Source: Isosphaera sp.
GTDB taxonomy: Bacteria > Planctomycetota > Planctomycetia > Gemmatales > Gemmataceae
Assembly: GCA_013822345.1 (NCBI GenBank)
Contig: PNKH01000050.1
Span: forward strand, 1 to 52,469
Reading direction: 5' to 3'
Length of the DNA stretch: 52,469 bases
Part shown: positions 37,357 through 46,088 of the stretch, in pieces
Numbering within the stretch: the stretch's first letter is position 1
Layout of the letters: each line of letters starts with the position of its first letter
Notes under the pieces: model-generated
The model's database searches: none
What the model was told of the DNA's origin: nothing
What the model saw: the letters and a program-made list of their open reading frames with translations, nothing else
Translations under genes and position numbers: made by a program

Positions 37357-39339
37357 CTACTGCCCGGCGGGCCGCACCGGGTCGGCCGGCGGCGGGGCGT
37401 CGTACCGCTTCGGCCCGAAGATCCGGCCGGGCTCGCGGTTCAGCGGCGGCCGCGGCGGCGGGGCCGGCACCTGGGCGGCCGGGTCCGGCGGGTCCGGCGG
37501 CAGGTCGAACCCGTTCGCGTCGAGGTCCGGGCGGACCACCCCGGCCCGGGCCACCGCGGCGTCCGCCTTGGCCAGGGCCGGGTCGGTCCGGGCGAACTCG
37601 GTCAGCTGGGTGACGCTCAGCTCGCCCGGGACGGCGTCGATGTGGACCGGGGCGGACAGCACCTGGGCCCGGTCCGCCCGGCGGACCAGCTCGACCGCCT
37701 CCGCGTACCCGCCGCCGAGCCGCCCGACCGCCGCCAGCACCTCCGCCACCTCCGCCGACTTGCACGGGAGCTTCTTCTCCTCCAGCTCGCCCCGCACCTT
37801 CACGATCCGGGTGACCGTCGCCCCGGCCCCGCCGCCCGGGACGTGGACGGTGAAGTCGGTCCCGACCGGCAGGGTGAACGGGCCGCGGAACTTCGGGGCG
37901 TCGCCGAACAGCACCACCTCGCACCGGCGGTCGGCGGTCAGGTGGATCATCCCGGTGCTCCCCGGGGCCACCTGGTGGAGCCAGAACGACCCGTTCACCA
38001 GCCGCCCCTTGGCCGCCGGGTTACTCTCGTCGGCCAGCCGCAGGGCCAGGAACGCCCCGTACCGCAGGGCCGGGTCCGGGGCCCCCGCCAGCTCGACCAG
38101 CCGGTCGGTGCAGGCCGCGTCGTCCATCGCCGACAGGGCCTTCAGGCACGGGGCCCGGAGGGCGACGTGGGCTTCGGCCAGACGGGCCAGCTCGGCCGCC
38201 CCGTCCGCCTGCCCGAGGTGCGTCAGGGCCTCGGCCGACGCGAACCGGACCCACGGGGACGGGTTGTTCAGCCCGACCCGCAGGGCCTTCAAGCTGCCGG
38301 CCCCGAGCGCCTCCAGCTTGATCGCCGCGGCGACCGCGGTCGCCGGCTCCTGCAGCTCCTCCTCCAGCTTCCGCCGGTACAGCCCGTCCGCCGCCGGGGC
38401 GTCGATCGGCACCTGCCGGGCGACCAGGAGGAACCGGTAGTGGTTGTTCCGGTACGCGACCGGGACGTTCACCAGGATGAGCTCGCGGGACTTGGCGTCG
38501 GCCACCTTCAGGTTCGGCTCGGCGGTGGTGTGGAAGGTGGTGTTCAGCCGCTCGGCCAGGGCGGCGGCCATCTGCGGGCTCTGGCTGCCGGGGTTGATCA
38601 GGACGAAGTACGGGCGGGACCGGGTCACCTTCCCGCCGCCCCAGACGCGGCCGACCTTGTACACCGGGTTGCCGTCCGCGTCGGCCTCCGGGGCGGCCTG
38701 GCCCCCGCCGGCCGGGACGAACTGCCCGGCCAGGACGGCCCCCTCGGCTTCGGCCCACACGTCGCCCTTGCGGATCTCCCCGCTCGGGCCGGCCGGCCGG
38801 CCGTCCCGGACCAGGGACCGGATGTTCCCGGTGGTGTCGGTGTTGAACAGCTTGCACGGGAACAGCTTCCCGCCCTTCAGGCTGGTCGTCTTGCTGTCGT
38901 CCGGGAGGGTGACCTGGATGTCGACCGGGTCGCCCTTGCGGGCCCCGGGCGGGATCAGGGCGGTGACCAGGACGAGCGAGGTGGTGCGGCCCGGGTCGTC
39001 GAGCAGCGCCTTGATCGGCAGCCCGGGCGTCTTCTTCAGGCTGTCCTCGAGCATCGCCCGCCACCCGCCCGGCGGCGGGCTGCTCCCGGTCCCCGGCAGG
39101 TCGACCACCAGCCCGACCCCGCTGACCTGGATCGGCTCGGTGTTCCCGATCGTCGTCTTCCCGCCGAGGACGGCGGTGCCGTCGTCGCCCGGGTCCTCCG
39201 CGACCTGCCCGCGGACCCCGACCTTGGCCTTCTCGGCCTCCGTGCCCTTGCACCCGGCCAGGGCGCCGAGGCCGGCGGCCGACAGGGCCAGGAACGTCCG
39301 CCGGTCGCACCGGCCCGCCGGCACCCATGCCCGGTTCAT
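37357..39339 (-). CDS. Lipoprotein with FlgI-like N-terminal region and HEAT-like repeats
   Basis: 660 residues. The N-terminus has a twin-arginine-like R-R-T-F-L-A-L followed by a lipobox L-A-G-C, so it is probably exported and lipidated at that Cys. Residues about 65-300 follow the order of motifs of the flagellar P-ring protein FlgI: G-V-G-L-V-V-D-L-P-G-T-G, a M-L-E-D-S-L helix, L-V-T-A-L-I-P-P-G-A-R-K-G-D-P-V-D-I and T-S-L-K-G-G-K-L-F-P-C. The second half has HEAT-like helices (L-K-A-L-R-V-G-L-N-N-P-S-P-W-V-R-F-A-S-A-E-A-L) and a Pro-rich tail. No other flagellar gene is nearby, and FlgI is not normally a lipoprotein or fused to HEAT repeats, so this is a diverged FlgI-like envelope protein. 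Confidence 0.75.
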   Translation of the reverse strand: MNRAWVPAGRCDRRTFLALSAAGLGALAGCKGTEAEKAKVGVRGQVAEDPGDDGTAVLGGKTTIGNTEPIQVSGVGLVVDLPGTGSSPPPGGWRAMLEDSLKKTPGLPIKALLDDPGRTTSLVLVTALIPPGARKGDPVDIQVTLPDDSKTTSLKGGKLFPCKLFNTDTTGNIRSLVRDGRPAGPSGEIRKGDVWAEAEGAVLAGQFVPAGGGQAAPEADADGNPVYKVGRVWGGGKVTRSRPYFVLINPGSQSPQMAAALAERLNTTFHTTAEPNLKVADAKSRELILVNVPVAYRNNHYRFLLVARQVPIDAPAADGLYRRKLEEELQEPATAVAAAIKLEALGAGSLKALRVGLNNPSPWVRFASAEALTHLGQADGAAELARLAEAHVALRAPCLKALSAMDDAACTDRLVELAGAPDPALRYGAFLALRLADESNPAAKGRLVNGSFWLHQVAPGSTGMIHLTADRRCEVVLFGDAPKFRGPFTLPVGTDFTVHVPGGGAGATVTRIVKVRGELEEKKLPCKSAEVAEVLAAVGRLGGGYAEAVELVRRADRAQVLSAPVHIDAVPGELSVTQLTEFARTDPALAKADAAVARAGVVRPDLDANGFDLPPDPPDPAAQVPAPPPRPPLNREPGRIFGPKRYDAPPPADPVRPAGQ

Positions 39340-39566
39340 CGCGCTCCCCCCGGCCCGCGCCGCCGGCCCCGGTTCCCCCGAACCGGGCGACCCCGACCGC
39401 GACGGCAGTGTTTCGCTTCGAGCCGCGACACATACCCGGGCCGGCCGGCCGGTCAAGTGAAGTTTCGCGCCGCGGGCGGGGGTTTTTTGCTTGCGTCCCC
39501 CGCCGGTCGGCGGTATGGGCCGCCGCTTTCGCGGCCGCGGGGAGGGCCGCGCACGGAGGGTCGCCC

Positions 39567-39824
39567 ATGTCGGTGCGAGTCGGACTGTTCGGGCTGGTGG
39601 CGGCGGCGGGGGTCGCGGGGGCCGCGCCGATCGACCCGCCGCCCGAGGGGCGGGAGCCGAACCCGGTGGTCCGCGAGTTCTACGGGGCCGAGCCGGCGAC
39701 GTTCGCCTACGTGGCGCCGGCGGCCGCCCCGGCGGGCGGGTGGTGGTTCGGGGCGCTGTGGGACGGACTGGTCGAGCGGCTGACGGTCCCGCTCGGGACC
39801 GTGCCGATGGAGGTGTGGGACTGA
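39567..39824 (+). CDS. Small secreted protein of unknown function
   Basis: 85 residues from the ATG at 39567, preceded by GGAGGG. A Sec signal peptide (about 1-19, ending G-A-A-P) is followed by a Pro/Glu-rich segment, an Ala/Pro stretch and a short amphipathic end (G-G-W-W-F-G-A-L-W-D-G-L-V-E-R-L). No family recognised. It is the only plus-strand gene in a long minus-strand stretch and is followed by the palindrome at 39832. Possible shadow, but signal peptide and ribosome site favour a real gene. Confidence 0.6.
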   Translation: MSVRVGLFGLVAAAGVAGAAPIDPPPEGREPNPVVREFYGAEPATFAYVAPAAAPAGGWWFGALWDGLVERLTVPLGTVPMEVWD

Positions 39825-39831
39825 TGGGTCT

Positions 39832-39884
39832 CGCCGCTTGCGGCGTTGCGGGCGGCGGCTCCGCCCGCAACGCCGCAAGCGGCG
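39832..39884. repeat. Perfect inverted repeat, 24-bp arms
   Basis: Arms 39832-39855 and 39861-39884 pair exactly with a 5-nt loop. The arm shares its CGCCGCT-GCGGCGTTGCGGG sequence with the element at 19267-19313. It lies between two convergent stops, touching both (stop at 39824 and at 39887). Confidence 0.93.
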
Positions 39885-39886
39885 GC

Positions 39887-41257
39887 TCACTTCACGATCG
39901 GGTCCGGGGCCGCCGGCCGCGGGCCGAACGGCACCGGCTGCGGGCCGAGCGGGCCCGGGTTCGCCGGGCCCTTCTTCGTCGCGTCGATCAGCGGCAGCTT
40001 CTCGAACCGGTCGCCGAGCACGCCCCGGCTCTCCACCCCGAGCCAGTCGTCCAGCAGCGTCGCGTACACCCGGCGGAAGTCGGTGTGGTGCCGCAGGTCG
40101 CCGTCGGTCAGGTCGGCCAGGCTCGGGTGCTTCCCGACCAGCCCGCCGGCCACCTTGTTCCCGGCCACGAACAGGCACGACCCGGCCCCGTGGTCCGTCC
40201 CCCGGCTGCCGTTCTCCTTCACCCGCCGGCCGAACTCCGAGTACGTCATCAGCACCACCCGGTCGGCGTGCTCCCCGAGCATCCCGAGGAAGTTGCCGAC
40301 CGCGTTCGACAACTGCCCGAGCAGGTCGCCGTGCGTCTTCGCCTGGCCGGAGTGGGTGTCGAACCCGTCGTGCTGGACGTAGTACAGCCGGGTGCCCAGG
40401 CCCTTCCCGATCAGCCGGGCGATCAGCCCGAGCCGGCCGCCGAGGGAGTTCAGCCCGTCGCCCCGCACGTCGTCCGGGCGGAAGCCCCGCGTCACGTTCA
40501 GCTCCGGCGGCACCCGGCCGTCCCCGCCGCCGGCCTCGGCCAGCGCCTCCTCGATCTTCTGCAGGCTGGTGTACGTCTCGAGCTGGCGGCGGCGGACGAA
40601 CGCGGCCAGGTCGGCGGCCGGGCCGCCGGCGTCCGCGTTCAGGTCCTCGACCAGCTTCTTCCGGGCCACCCCGTTGCCGGAGAGCTGGAGCTTGAAGCTG
40701 GACCGGTCGGCGAGCGAGATGACCCCGCCGTCGGCCCCCTGCATCGCCACCGGCAGCCGGTCGGTCCCGAGGTACATGCCCGGCACCCCGGCCCCCTTGA
40801 CGGTCATCCCGGGGACGGTGCGGGCCAGCCACCCGCTCGCCTGGCCCCGCCTCGGGTCGGCCTGCTGCCAGATGTCCATGCTCTCGAAGTGCGACCGGTC
40901 CGGGTTCGGGTACCCGACCCCCTGCACCACCGCCAGCCGCTTCTCGTCGAACAGCCGCTTCAGGTCGCCCATCCGCGGGTGGAGGCCGCAGTAGTCGTCG
41001 AGCCTCAGCGCCTCCTTCTTGGTCAGCCCGAGCGTCGGCCGGGCCTTGTGGTACAGGTCGTCGGCGTACGGGGCGACGGTGTTCAGCCCGTCGTTCCCGC
41101 CGGTCAGTTCGACCACCACGAGCACGGTGTCCTTGGGCTTGTCGGCCTGGTCGGCGGCCCGGGCGGCGGACGCCAGGAAGTCGGGGACGGCCGGGCCGAC
41201 GGCCAGCAGGCTCGACGCCCCGAGGGTCCTCGTCAGGAAGTCGCGGCGGGTGGTCAT
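39887..41257 (-). CDS. DUF1501 domain protein, Tat-exported
   Basis: 456 residues. A twin-arginine signal (T-T-R-R-D-F-L-T-R-T, then L-L-A-V-G-P-A-V) starts the protein. The body has the DUF1501 features V-L-V-V-V-E-L-T-G-G-N-D-G-L-N, V-Q-G-V-G-Y-P-N-P-D-R-S-H-F-E-S-M and D-G-F-D-T-H-S-G-Q, placing it in the alkaline-phosphatase-like superfamily. Members are abundant in planctomycetes, commonly paired with DUF1800 proteins, and their substrate is not established. Here the DUF1800 gene is directly upstream on the same strand, separated by a palindrome. Confidence 0.93.
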   Translation of the reverse strand: MTTRRDFLTRTLGASSLLAVGPAVPDFLASAARAADQADKPKDTVLVVVELTGGNDGLNTVAPYADDLYHKARPTLGLTKKEALRLDDYCGLHPRMGDLKRLFDEKRLAVVQGVGYPNPDRSHFESMDIWQQADPRRGQASGWLARTVPGMTVKGAGVPGMYLGTDRLPVAMQGADGGVISLADRSSFKLQLSGNGVARKKLVEDLNADAGGPAADLAAFVRRRQLETYTSLQKIEEALAEAGGGDGRVPPELNVTRGFRPDDVRGDGLNSLGGRLGLIARLIGKGLGTRLYYVQHDGFDTHSGQAKTHGDLLGQLSNAVGNFLGMLGEHADRVVLMTYSEFGRRVKENGSRGTDHGAGSCLFVAGNKVAGGLVGKHPSLADLTDGDLRHHTDFRRVYATLLDDWLGVESRGVLGDRFEKLPLIDATKKGPANPGPLGPQPVPFGPRPAAPDPIVK

Positions 41258-41281
41258 GGCGGCCTCGGGTTAGGGTTTTTC

Positions 41282-41394
41282 CTGGACCGCGGCCGTCCCG
41301 GCCGCTGCTTCGCGGGTCGGAAGGGTGCCTTCCCTGCCGAGCGGCGACGCGCCCGCGCTCCGGAGCGGGAGCGGCCGGGACGGCCGCGGTCCAG
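41282..41394. repeat. Inverted repeat, 25-bp perfect arms, 63-nt centre
   Basis: Arms 41282-41306 and 41370-41394 pair exactly. The arm core CTGGACCGCGGCCGTCCCGG is shared with the 53-bp arms at 33395-33558. The element fills the gap between the DUF1800 and DUF1501 genes. Confidence 0.93.
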
Positions 41395-41396
41395 TC

Positions 41397-43172
41397 TCAG
41401 TTCAGCTGGTACTCCGGCAGGCACATGGCGGCGTGTAGCGCCTCCCGGACGCGGGCCTTGAACTCGGCCGAGTTCACGTCCGGCGGCGGCCGCACCCCGC
41501 GCGGCGGCGGGGCGTCGGCCGGCGGCTGCACCGCGGCGACCCGCGGCCGCGGGGCCACCGCGACCGGCTCGCCGCCGAGCAACTCCGCGGTCGAGGACTT
41601 CCGGCCGCCGAGCACGACGGTGCCGTCCTCGTTGAGCCGGTACGTGTTGCTCGCCCCGTCGGTGAACCTGGCCACCCCCTCGAGCCCCACGTGGTCGGGC
41701 GGGTCGAGCCGGTACGCCCCGCCGGGCGCCCGCGGCGGCAGGTCCGGGCCGGGCGGCTCCTTCAGGAACGCCTCCAGCCGGGCCGCCGCCTTCGCCGGCA
41801 GCGGCTCCCCGTACAAGAGCTCGCCGATCCGCCGCACCACCGCCGGGACGTCCTTCGGCTTCGTGGCGTACACCACCGACACCGGGTCGTGGTCGTCGAG
41901 CGGGACCGGCGGGGCCGGCGCCTGGGGCGCGGCCCCGTTCGGGGTGAGGAACGCGGGCGGGGGGACCGGCCGGGCGAACTCCACACCCCGGACCGGCCCG
42001 CGGCGGACCGGGTCGCGGCTGAGCTGGCCGAGGGCGACGGTCTCGGCGAAGTTGTTCCGGGCCAGCAGGGTGGCGCTGTTCAGCCAGTCGGTCCCGGTCC
42101 GCCACCCCTTCACGTTCGGCGGGGCGAACAGCACTTGCCCCATCCGGGCCAGCGGGTCGGGCAGGTCCGACAGCGCCACCCGCCCGGGGGTCACCGCCCG
42201 GACCGCCCCGACCGCGTACTCGACCGGCCACTTCACCCGCTTCCGGTACGCCTGGCCGGAGAAGAACAGCCGGGACCCGAGGAGCGTCCGGACGAACCCG
42301 GCCAGGTCGTAGTCGGTCTTCCGCAGCTGCGCGGCGAGCGCGGCCAGGAGCCGCTCCGGCGGCGGGGTCTCGCTCACCAGGAAGGCGTACAGCTTGCCGG
42401 CCAGGAACCGCGGGCAGGCGTCGTGGTCACAGCAGATCCGGACCACGTCGGCGCCGGCCCACCGGCCGGTCTGCTTCAGGATCGTCTTCTCCCCGGGGTC
42501 GTGCAGGGCCGGGTTGTTCTCGAACGTCTTGGCCTCGGCGTCGTGGTGCCACCCGGTGAACGCCCGGGCCGCCTCCCGCACGTCCTGCTCGGTGTAGTTG
42601 CCGACCCCGAGGGAGAAGAGTTCCATCACCTCCCGGGCGTAGTTCTCGTTCGGCGCCCCCTTCACGTTCCGGTTCGAGTCGAGCCACACCAGCATCGCCG
42701 TGTCCTTGCTCATGTCGAGCAGGAACGGCCGGAACCTGCCGAGGGCGTGCTTCCGCAGGGTGACGTTCTGCTCGAACATCCGGGCGGTGCTGCGGACCTT
42801 GGCGTGGCTGGTGGCGAAGTGGTTGTGCCAGAACAGGGTCAGCTTCTCGCGGAGCGGGTGCCCGCCCTCGACCATCGCGTACAGCCACCACGCCCGCAGG
42901 TTGGCCGGGTCGGTGTAGAACTTGCCGGCCTCGGTCAGCACCTCCGTCCGGTCGGCCGCGTCCGGCTCGCCGGCGAGGAGCCGGTCGAGGGTCTTGGGGA
43001 AGCCGTCGGCGAGGGCCCGGTCGATCTCGGCCGGGGTGGCGCCGAACGCCGCCCGGCGGAACAGGTGGGTGGCCCGGACCCGGTCCCACGGCTCGGCCGC
43101 GGTCGGGGCCCACGGCTTGAGGGCGTCGAGCGGGTCGGTCTTCTGGAGGTCCAGGGCGGGCAGGGCGGCCAT
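41397..43172 (-). CDS. DUF1800 domain protein
   Basis: 591 residues. Typical DUF1800 motifs: H-L-F-R-R-A-A-F-G-A-T-P, F-W-H-N-H-F-A-T-S, Y-A-R-E-V-M-E-L-F-S-L-G-V-G-N-Y-T and A-R-A-F-T-G-W. The central part (about 420-560) contains a variable Pro-rich insert before the final helices. These proteins are widespread in planctomycetes next to DUF1501 proteins, and the two are thought to work together outside the cytoplasm, though no clear signal peptide is visible here. Molecular function unknown. The ATG at 43172 matches the family start region. Confidence 0.92.
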   Translation of the reverse strand: MAALPALDLQKTDPLDALKPWAPTAAEPWDRVRATHLFRRAAFGATPAEIDRALADGFPKTLDRLLAGEPDAADRTEVLTEAGKFYTDPANLRAWWLYAMVEGGHPLREKLTLFWHNHFATSHAKVRSTARMFEQNVTLRKHALGRFRPFLLDMSKDTAMLVWLDSNRNVKGAPNENYAREVMELFSLGVGNYTEQDVREAARAFTGWHHDAEAKTFENNPALHDPGEKTILKQTGRWAGADVVRICCDHDACPRFLAGKLYAFLVSETPPPERLLAALAAQLRKTDYDLAGFVRTLLGSRLFFSGQAYRKRVKWPVEYAVGAVRAVTPGRVALSDLPDPLARMGQVLFAPPNVKGWRTGTDWLNSATLLARNNFAETVALGQLSRDPVRRGPVRGVEFARPVPPPAFLTPNGAAPQAPAPPVPLDDHDPVSVVYATKPKDVPAVVRRIGELLYGEPLPAKAAARLEAFLKEPPGPDLPPRAPGGAYRLDPPDHVGLEGVARFTDGASNTYRLNEDGTVVLGGRKSSTAELLGGEPVAVAPRPRVAAVQPPADAPPPRGVRPPPDVNSAEFKARVREALHAAMCLPEYQLN

Positions 43173-43275
43173 GACCGTGCTCCCGTGACAGGCGGACCGG
43201 AACCGGCGGCAGACGACGTGTGGAGGGGATTATGAGGGGGCGGGCGTCGGGTTCCAAGGGCGAAGTTCCGAGAAA

Positions 43276-43344
43276 GCGCGGCGAGCCGGAGCGTGAGCGA
43301 CCGGAGTGCGTTCCTCCGGTCGCTCACGCTCCGGCTCGCCGCGC
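43276..43344. repeat. Perfect inverted repeat, 31-bp arms (GAGCCGG family)
   Basis: Arms 43276-43306 and 43314-43344 pair exactly with a 7-nt loop. The arm contains GCGAGCCGGAGCGTGAGCGA, matching the element at 24626-24690 apart from one deleted base. It ends 3 bp before the stop of the YHS-like gene. Confidence 0.93.
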
Positions 43345-43347
43345 CGC

Positions 43348-44031
43348 TCACTTCTTCGCCGCCGCCTCCTTGATGAACTTCTCCGGGTCCTCCTTGAACG
43401 CGTCGCGGCAGCCGGAGCAGCAGACGTAGTAGTCCACGCCCTTGTACGTCACCTTGGTGGTGCCGAGCCCGCCGCTGACGATGCACTCCGGCCCCTTCGG
43501 CACGTCCGCGAACGGCACGCCCTCCTTCGTCGCCCCCACCTGCCACTGCTTCGCGAACGGCACCCCCGACCCGGCCGGCCGGGTCTCGAACCGGTACAGG
43601 TGGCGGTTGTGGTGGAGCAGGCTGAAGACGAGCCGCTGGTCCTCGCCGGCCGGGCCGCCGACTCGGTCGAGGGCGAGCACCTTGTCCTTCTCGGTGAGGG
43701 CGCCGACGAAGGTGGCGGCGGACTTGTCGGCGGCGGTCAGGGTGAGGGTGAACCGCGGCTCGCCCTTGTCCGGGGTGTACCGCAGCTCACCGGCGGTGAA
43801 GTGCTTCCCCTTGTCGAAGGTGACGGCCAGCCAGGCGTCGGCCCCCTTGAACTGCCAGCCCCAGGCCGCGGTCTCGGTCCAGGCGCCGGCGGCCCGCTCG
43901 TCGCGGGTCCCGTCCGGCGCCCCCGACCCCTTCCAGGAGCCGACGAGCACGTTGAACGGGCGGAGGGCGTCCCGCGCGGGGGTCGGGTCGGCCCCGGCGG
44001 TCAGCAACAGGGCGAGTGCGGCGGCGGACAT
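43348..44031 (-). CDS. DUF1579-like protein with C-terminal YHS/TRASH-like metal-binding domain
   Basis: 227 residues. The first part (about 22-165) has L-V-G-S-W-K-G-S-G and alternating beta-strand pattern of a lipocalin/nitrobindin-like or DUF1579-like barrel. The last 50 residues are a YHS/TRASH-like module: G-P-E-C-I-V-S-G-G then Y-Y-V-C-C-S-G-C-R-D-A-F-K-E-D-P-E-K-F, with Cys183, Cys204, Cys205 and Cys208 as likely metal ligands. A weak hydrophobic leader suggests export. The combination suggests metal handling or sensing with a ligand-binding barrel. First domain call is tentative; the Cys module is clear. Confidence 0.72.
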   Translation of the reverse strand: MSAAALALLLTAGADPTPARDALRPFNVLVGSWKGSGAPDGTRDERAAGAWTETAAWGWQFKGADAWLAVTFDKGKHFTAGELRYTPDKGEPRFTLTLTAADKSAATFVGALTEKDKVLALDRVGGPAGEDQRLVFSLLHHNRHLYRFETRPAGSGVPFAKQWQVGATKEGVPFADVPKGPECIVSGGLGTTKVTYKGVDYYVCCSGCRDAFKEDPEKFIKEAAAKK

Positions 44032-44112
44032 TCCGGTGCCTCCTCGGGGGTGGAGTCCCGGGATGGTTCTCCGGAAAGACGACGCGGACGGCCACCGGTT
44101 TCAAACACCGAT

Positions 44113-44175
44113 GTCCGAGCCGGACGCGTGAGCGACGGGTCTTGCTCGACCGTCGCTCACGCGTCCGGCTCGGAC
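44113..44175. repeat. Perfect inverted repeat, 26-bp arms (GAGCCGGACGCGTGAGCGAC)
   Basis: Arms 44113-44138 and 44150-44175 pair exactly with an 11-nt loop. The left arm is identical over 26 bp to the half-copy at 47375-47400. It ends just before the csrA stop. Confidence 0.94.
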
Positions 44176-44181
44176 GGAGAC

Positions 44182-44523
44182 TCAGCGCGGCTTGCGGGCC
44201 GCGCCGCGGTACTTGCGGATCGAAGAGGCGGGGGTGGGGTCGGCGGCGTCGCGCTCCGACTCGCGGAGCCGGCCGGTGTCCGGGTCGGCGGACACCAGGG
44301 TCGGCTGGTCGGCCGCGCCGATCGCCCCGGACGAGACCGCCGCGAGTACGTCGGCGTTCTGCTCCTGCACGATGCGGGCGTGAACCTCTTCGCGGTCGAT
44401 CCGCACGCTCGGCGGGGCCTCGATCCCGATCTTGACGCGGCCCGGGCCGACGTTCACGACCGTGATCCGGATGCCGTTGCCGATGACGATCGATTCGCCG
44501 GGCTTGCGGGTGAGAACCAACAT
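44182..44523 (-). CDS. csrA: Carbon storage regulator CsrA with long C-terminal tail
   Basis: 113 residues; the first 60 are canonical CsrA: M-L-V-L-T-R-K-P-G-E-S-I-V-I-G, I-R-I-T-V-V, V-K-I-G-I-E-A-P, V-R-I-D-R-E-E-V. CsrA is a dimer that binds GGA motifs in mRNA leaders and alters translation. The tail (about 62-113) is hydrophilic and probably disordered, unlike the short end of E. coli CsrA. A strong ribosome site lies 7 bp upstream. The 373-bp leader region has several GGA triplets, including one in the ribosome site, so self-repression is plausible but not shown. Confidence 0.93.
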   Translation of the reverse strand: MLVLTRKPGESIVIGNGIRITVVNVGPGRVKIGIEAPPSVRIDREEVHARIVQEQNADVLAAVSSGAIGAADQPTLVSADPDTGRLRESERDAADPTPASSIRKYRGAARKPR

Positions 44524-44530
44524 GAGATGT

Positions 44531-44537
44531 CCCTCCT
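44531..44537 (-). promoter_or_regulatory. Strong csrA ribosome binding site
   Basis: AGGAGGG on the minus strand, 7 bp before the csrA ATG. It is one of the few near-perfect Shine-Dalgarno sequences in the window and contains a GGA triplet, so CsrA could bind it. Confidence 0.75.
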
Positions 44538-44896
44538 GGATGAGGCCGGCGGGGCGGAGAACAGACTCTCCGAACCACGCCGGCTGTCCTTGTGATTGAT
44601 CTTACGCGTTTTCCGGACCGATCCTGCGGGAGAACTCATTTTTCTCTCAAGTTTCCCCGCCATGTCGCCTCAAGCACCTGTAACTCGTTGGGGTAAAAGC
44701 TGGTTGTGTGAGTTCGACCCGGTCCGCCTCGCGGACACTTGAGAGAATCTCTGCGAACATGGTGCCGCGGCGAACATTCCGCCCGCGGGTGCGGAATGAG
44801 ACATAGCGGCGCACCGAAACGCAGCAGAACGGTCGCCGACTGGGAGCGGTCAATCCCAACCCCGGGAACGCCGCTTCCCGCACCCGGTCGGGTCTG
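44538..44896. other. Intergenic region between csrA and the DUF1559 gene
   Basis: No gene I can support. It is clearly lower in GC than the surroundings. On the csrA strand it carries scattered GGA triplets (in GCAGGATCGG, CCGGAAAACG and AAGGACAGCC) and probably holds the csrA promoter and leader. Two short open frames (44454-44663 and 44647-44883, minus) have no coding support. Confidence 0.6.
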
Positions 44897-45919
44897 TCAC
44901 CCGTCGGGTCCGACGAAGTCGCCGCCGGCGCGGGTGGACAGGGCCCGCAGGGTGCCGATCGACACCGTCTCGGTCACCAGCCGGACGCTCCCGTCGGCGA
45001 GGGCCATGTTCACCCCCGCGGGGTGGTAGCTGCCCATCACCCCGAGCCGGGCCCACCACAGCGGGCCGATCATCGCCCACTTCTCGTCCGGCGGCGGGGG
45101 TGTCGGGAGGGGGAACGGCAGGGGCGGCGGCGGCGACCAGCTCGGCCCGGTCCGGTAGTTCAGCGCCGCGGTCGCCCCGACCAGTCCGCCGGGGGCGTTC
45201 GGCCCGGGCGGCGGGGCCCACACGCTGTAGCTGACCGACGGCTGGATCGGCGGGGTCGGGGGCGTGTCGTACGGGGCGGCCAGGAACGTGTCCAGGTTCC
45301 CGTCCCCGAGCACCCGCTCCCCGATCAGCAGGGTGTTCGTGGTCCCGTCCGTCACCTCCGTCAGCCGCACCCCGGCCTGGCCGGGCCGCGGCCGGGACGC
45401 CGGCCCGGTGGTGGAGAACATCCCGTCGCACCGGGACAGGTCGGCCGGGAACGGGAGGGTGCCGCCGTTGCCGCCGTAGGTGGTCAGGGCGTACTCCCCG
45501 CCGGGCGGGCCGACCCGCGGGTCCGGCAGCGGGTGGGCCGGGCACAGGTACGCCCGGACCACCGTCCCGGCCCGCCCGCCGGCGTTGGCCGCCGGGTTGC
45601 CGAAGTTCCACTCCCGGTGCAGGGTCTCCTGCTCGACGTACGGGAGGAGGTCGACGAACAGGGTCGAGTACCGGGCCCCGCCCTGCTCGACGCCCCCGGG
45701 GAACCGCCCGACCGCGTCGTGGTGGTGGTGGGCGGCCAGGGCCAGCTGCTTCAGGTTGTTCTGGCACTGGCTCCGGACCGCCGCCGCCCGCACCTTCTGC
45801 ACCGCCGGCAGCAGCAGGGCGACCAGGACGGCGACGATGGCCAGGGCGACCAGCACCTCGATCAGGGTGAAGGCGCGGTTGGCGGACGGCTCGCTCGGCC
45901 CGAGCGTGCGGCGGGGCAT
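44897..45919 (-). CDS. DUF1559 protein with type II pseudopilin N-terminus
   Basis: 340 residues. The N-terminus has the prepilin cleavage/methylation motif [15 protein letters not shown], then the long hydrophobic helix and the DUF1559 continuation [26 protein letters not shown]. The C-terminal [16 protein letters not shown] is the usual DUF1559 H-x-G-G-x-N-x-x-x-x-D-G-S-V end. These proteins are very numerous in planctomycetes and are processed like pseudopilins; individual roles are unknown. The ATG at 45919 gives a 17-residue leader before the cleavage site region. Confidence 0.93.
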   Translation of the reverse strand: MPRRTLGPSEPSANRAFTLIEVLVALAIVAVLVALLLPAVQKVRAAAVRSQCQNNLKQLALAAHHHHDAVGRFPGGVEQGGARYSTLFVDLLPYVEQETLHREWNFGNPAANAGGRAGTVVRAYLCPAHPLPDPRVGPPGGEYALTTYGGNGGTLPFPADLSRCDGMFSTTGPASRPRPGQAGVRLTEVTDGTTNTLLIGERVLGDGNLDTFLAAPYDTPPTPPIQPSVSYSVWAPPPGPNAPGGLVGATAALNYRTGPSWSPPPPLPFPLPTPPPPDEKWAMIGPLWWARLGVMGSYHPAGVNMALADGSVRLVTETVSIGTLRALSTRAGGDFVGPDG

Positions 45920-46088
45920 GGGTGAGACCCGGGACGCGGGTAGGCGTATGCCATCATCATGCCGACCGACCCCGGCCGCGTCCACCCGGACTGTTCTGTT
46001 CCGGGCGGAATCGGACCCGGCCGGGTCGCCCCGACGCTCGCCCGGACGCGCTCTATGGTGTGGGTGCGCGACCCGAGGCCACCCGCCC

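Noticed and set aside
37244-37924. N-terminal extension of smc
   Set aside because: The extra 227 codons run through the 40-bp palindrome and the 3' end of the FlgI-like gene; M-L-T-R-L-E-L-V-G-F at 37243 is the standard SMC start.
44647-44883. 78-codon minus-strand frame upstream of csrA
   Set aside because: No ribosome site, no recognisable motif, and the base composition looks like a leader or promoter region.
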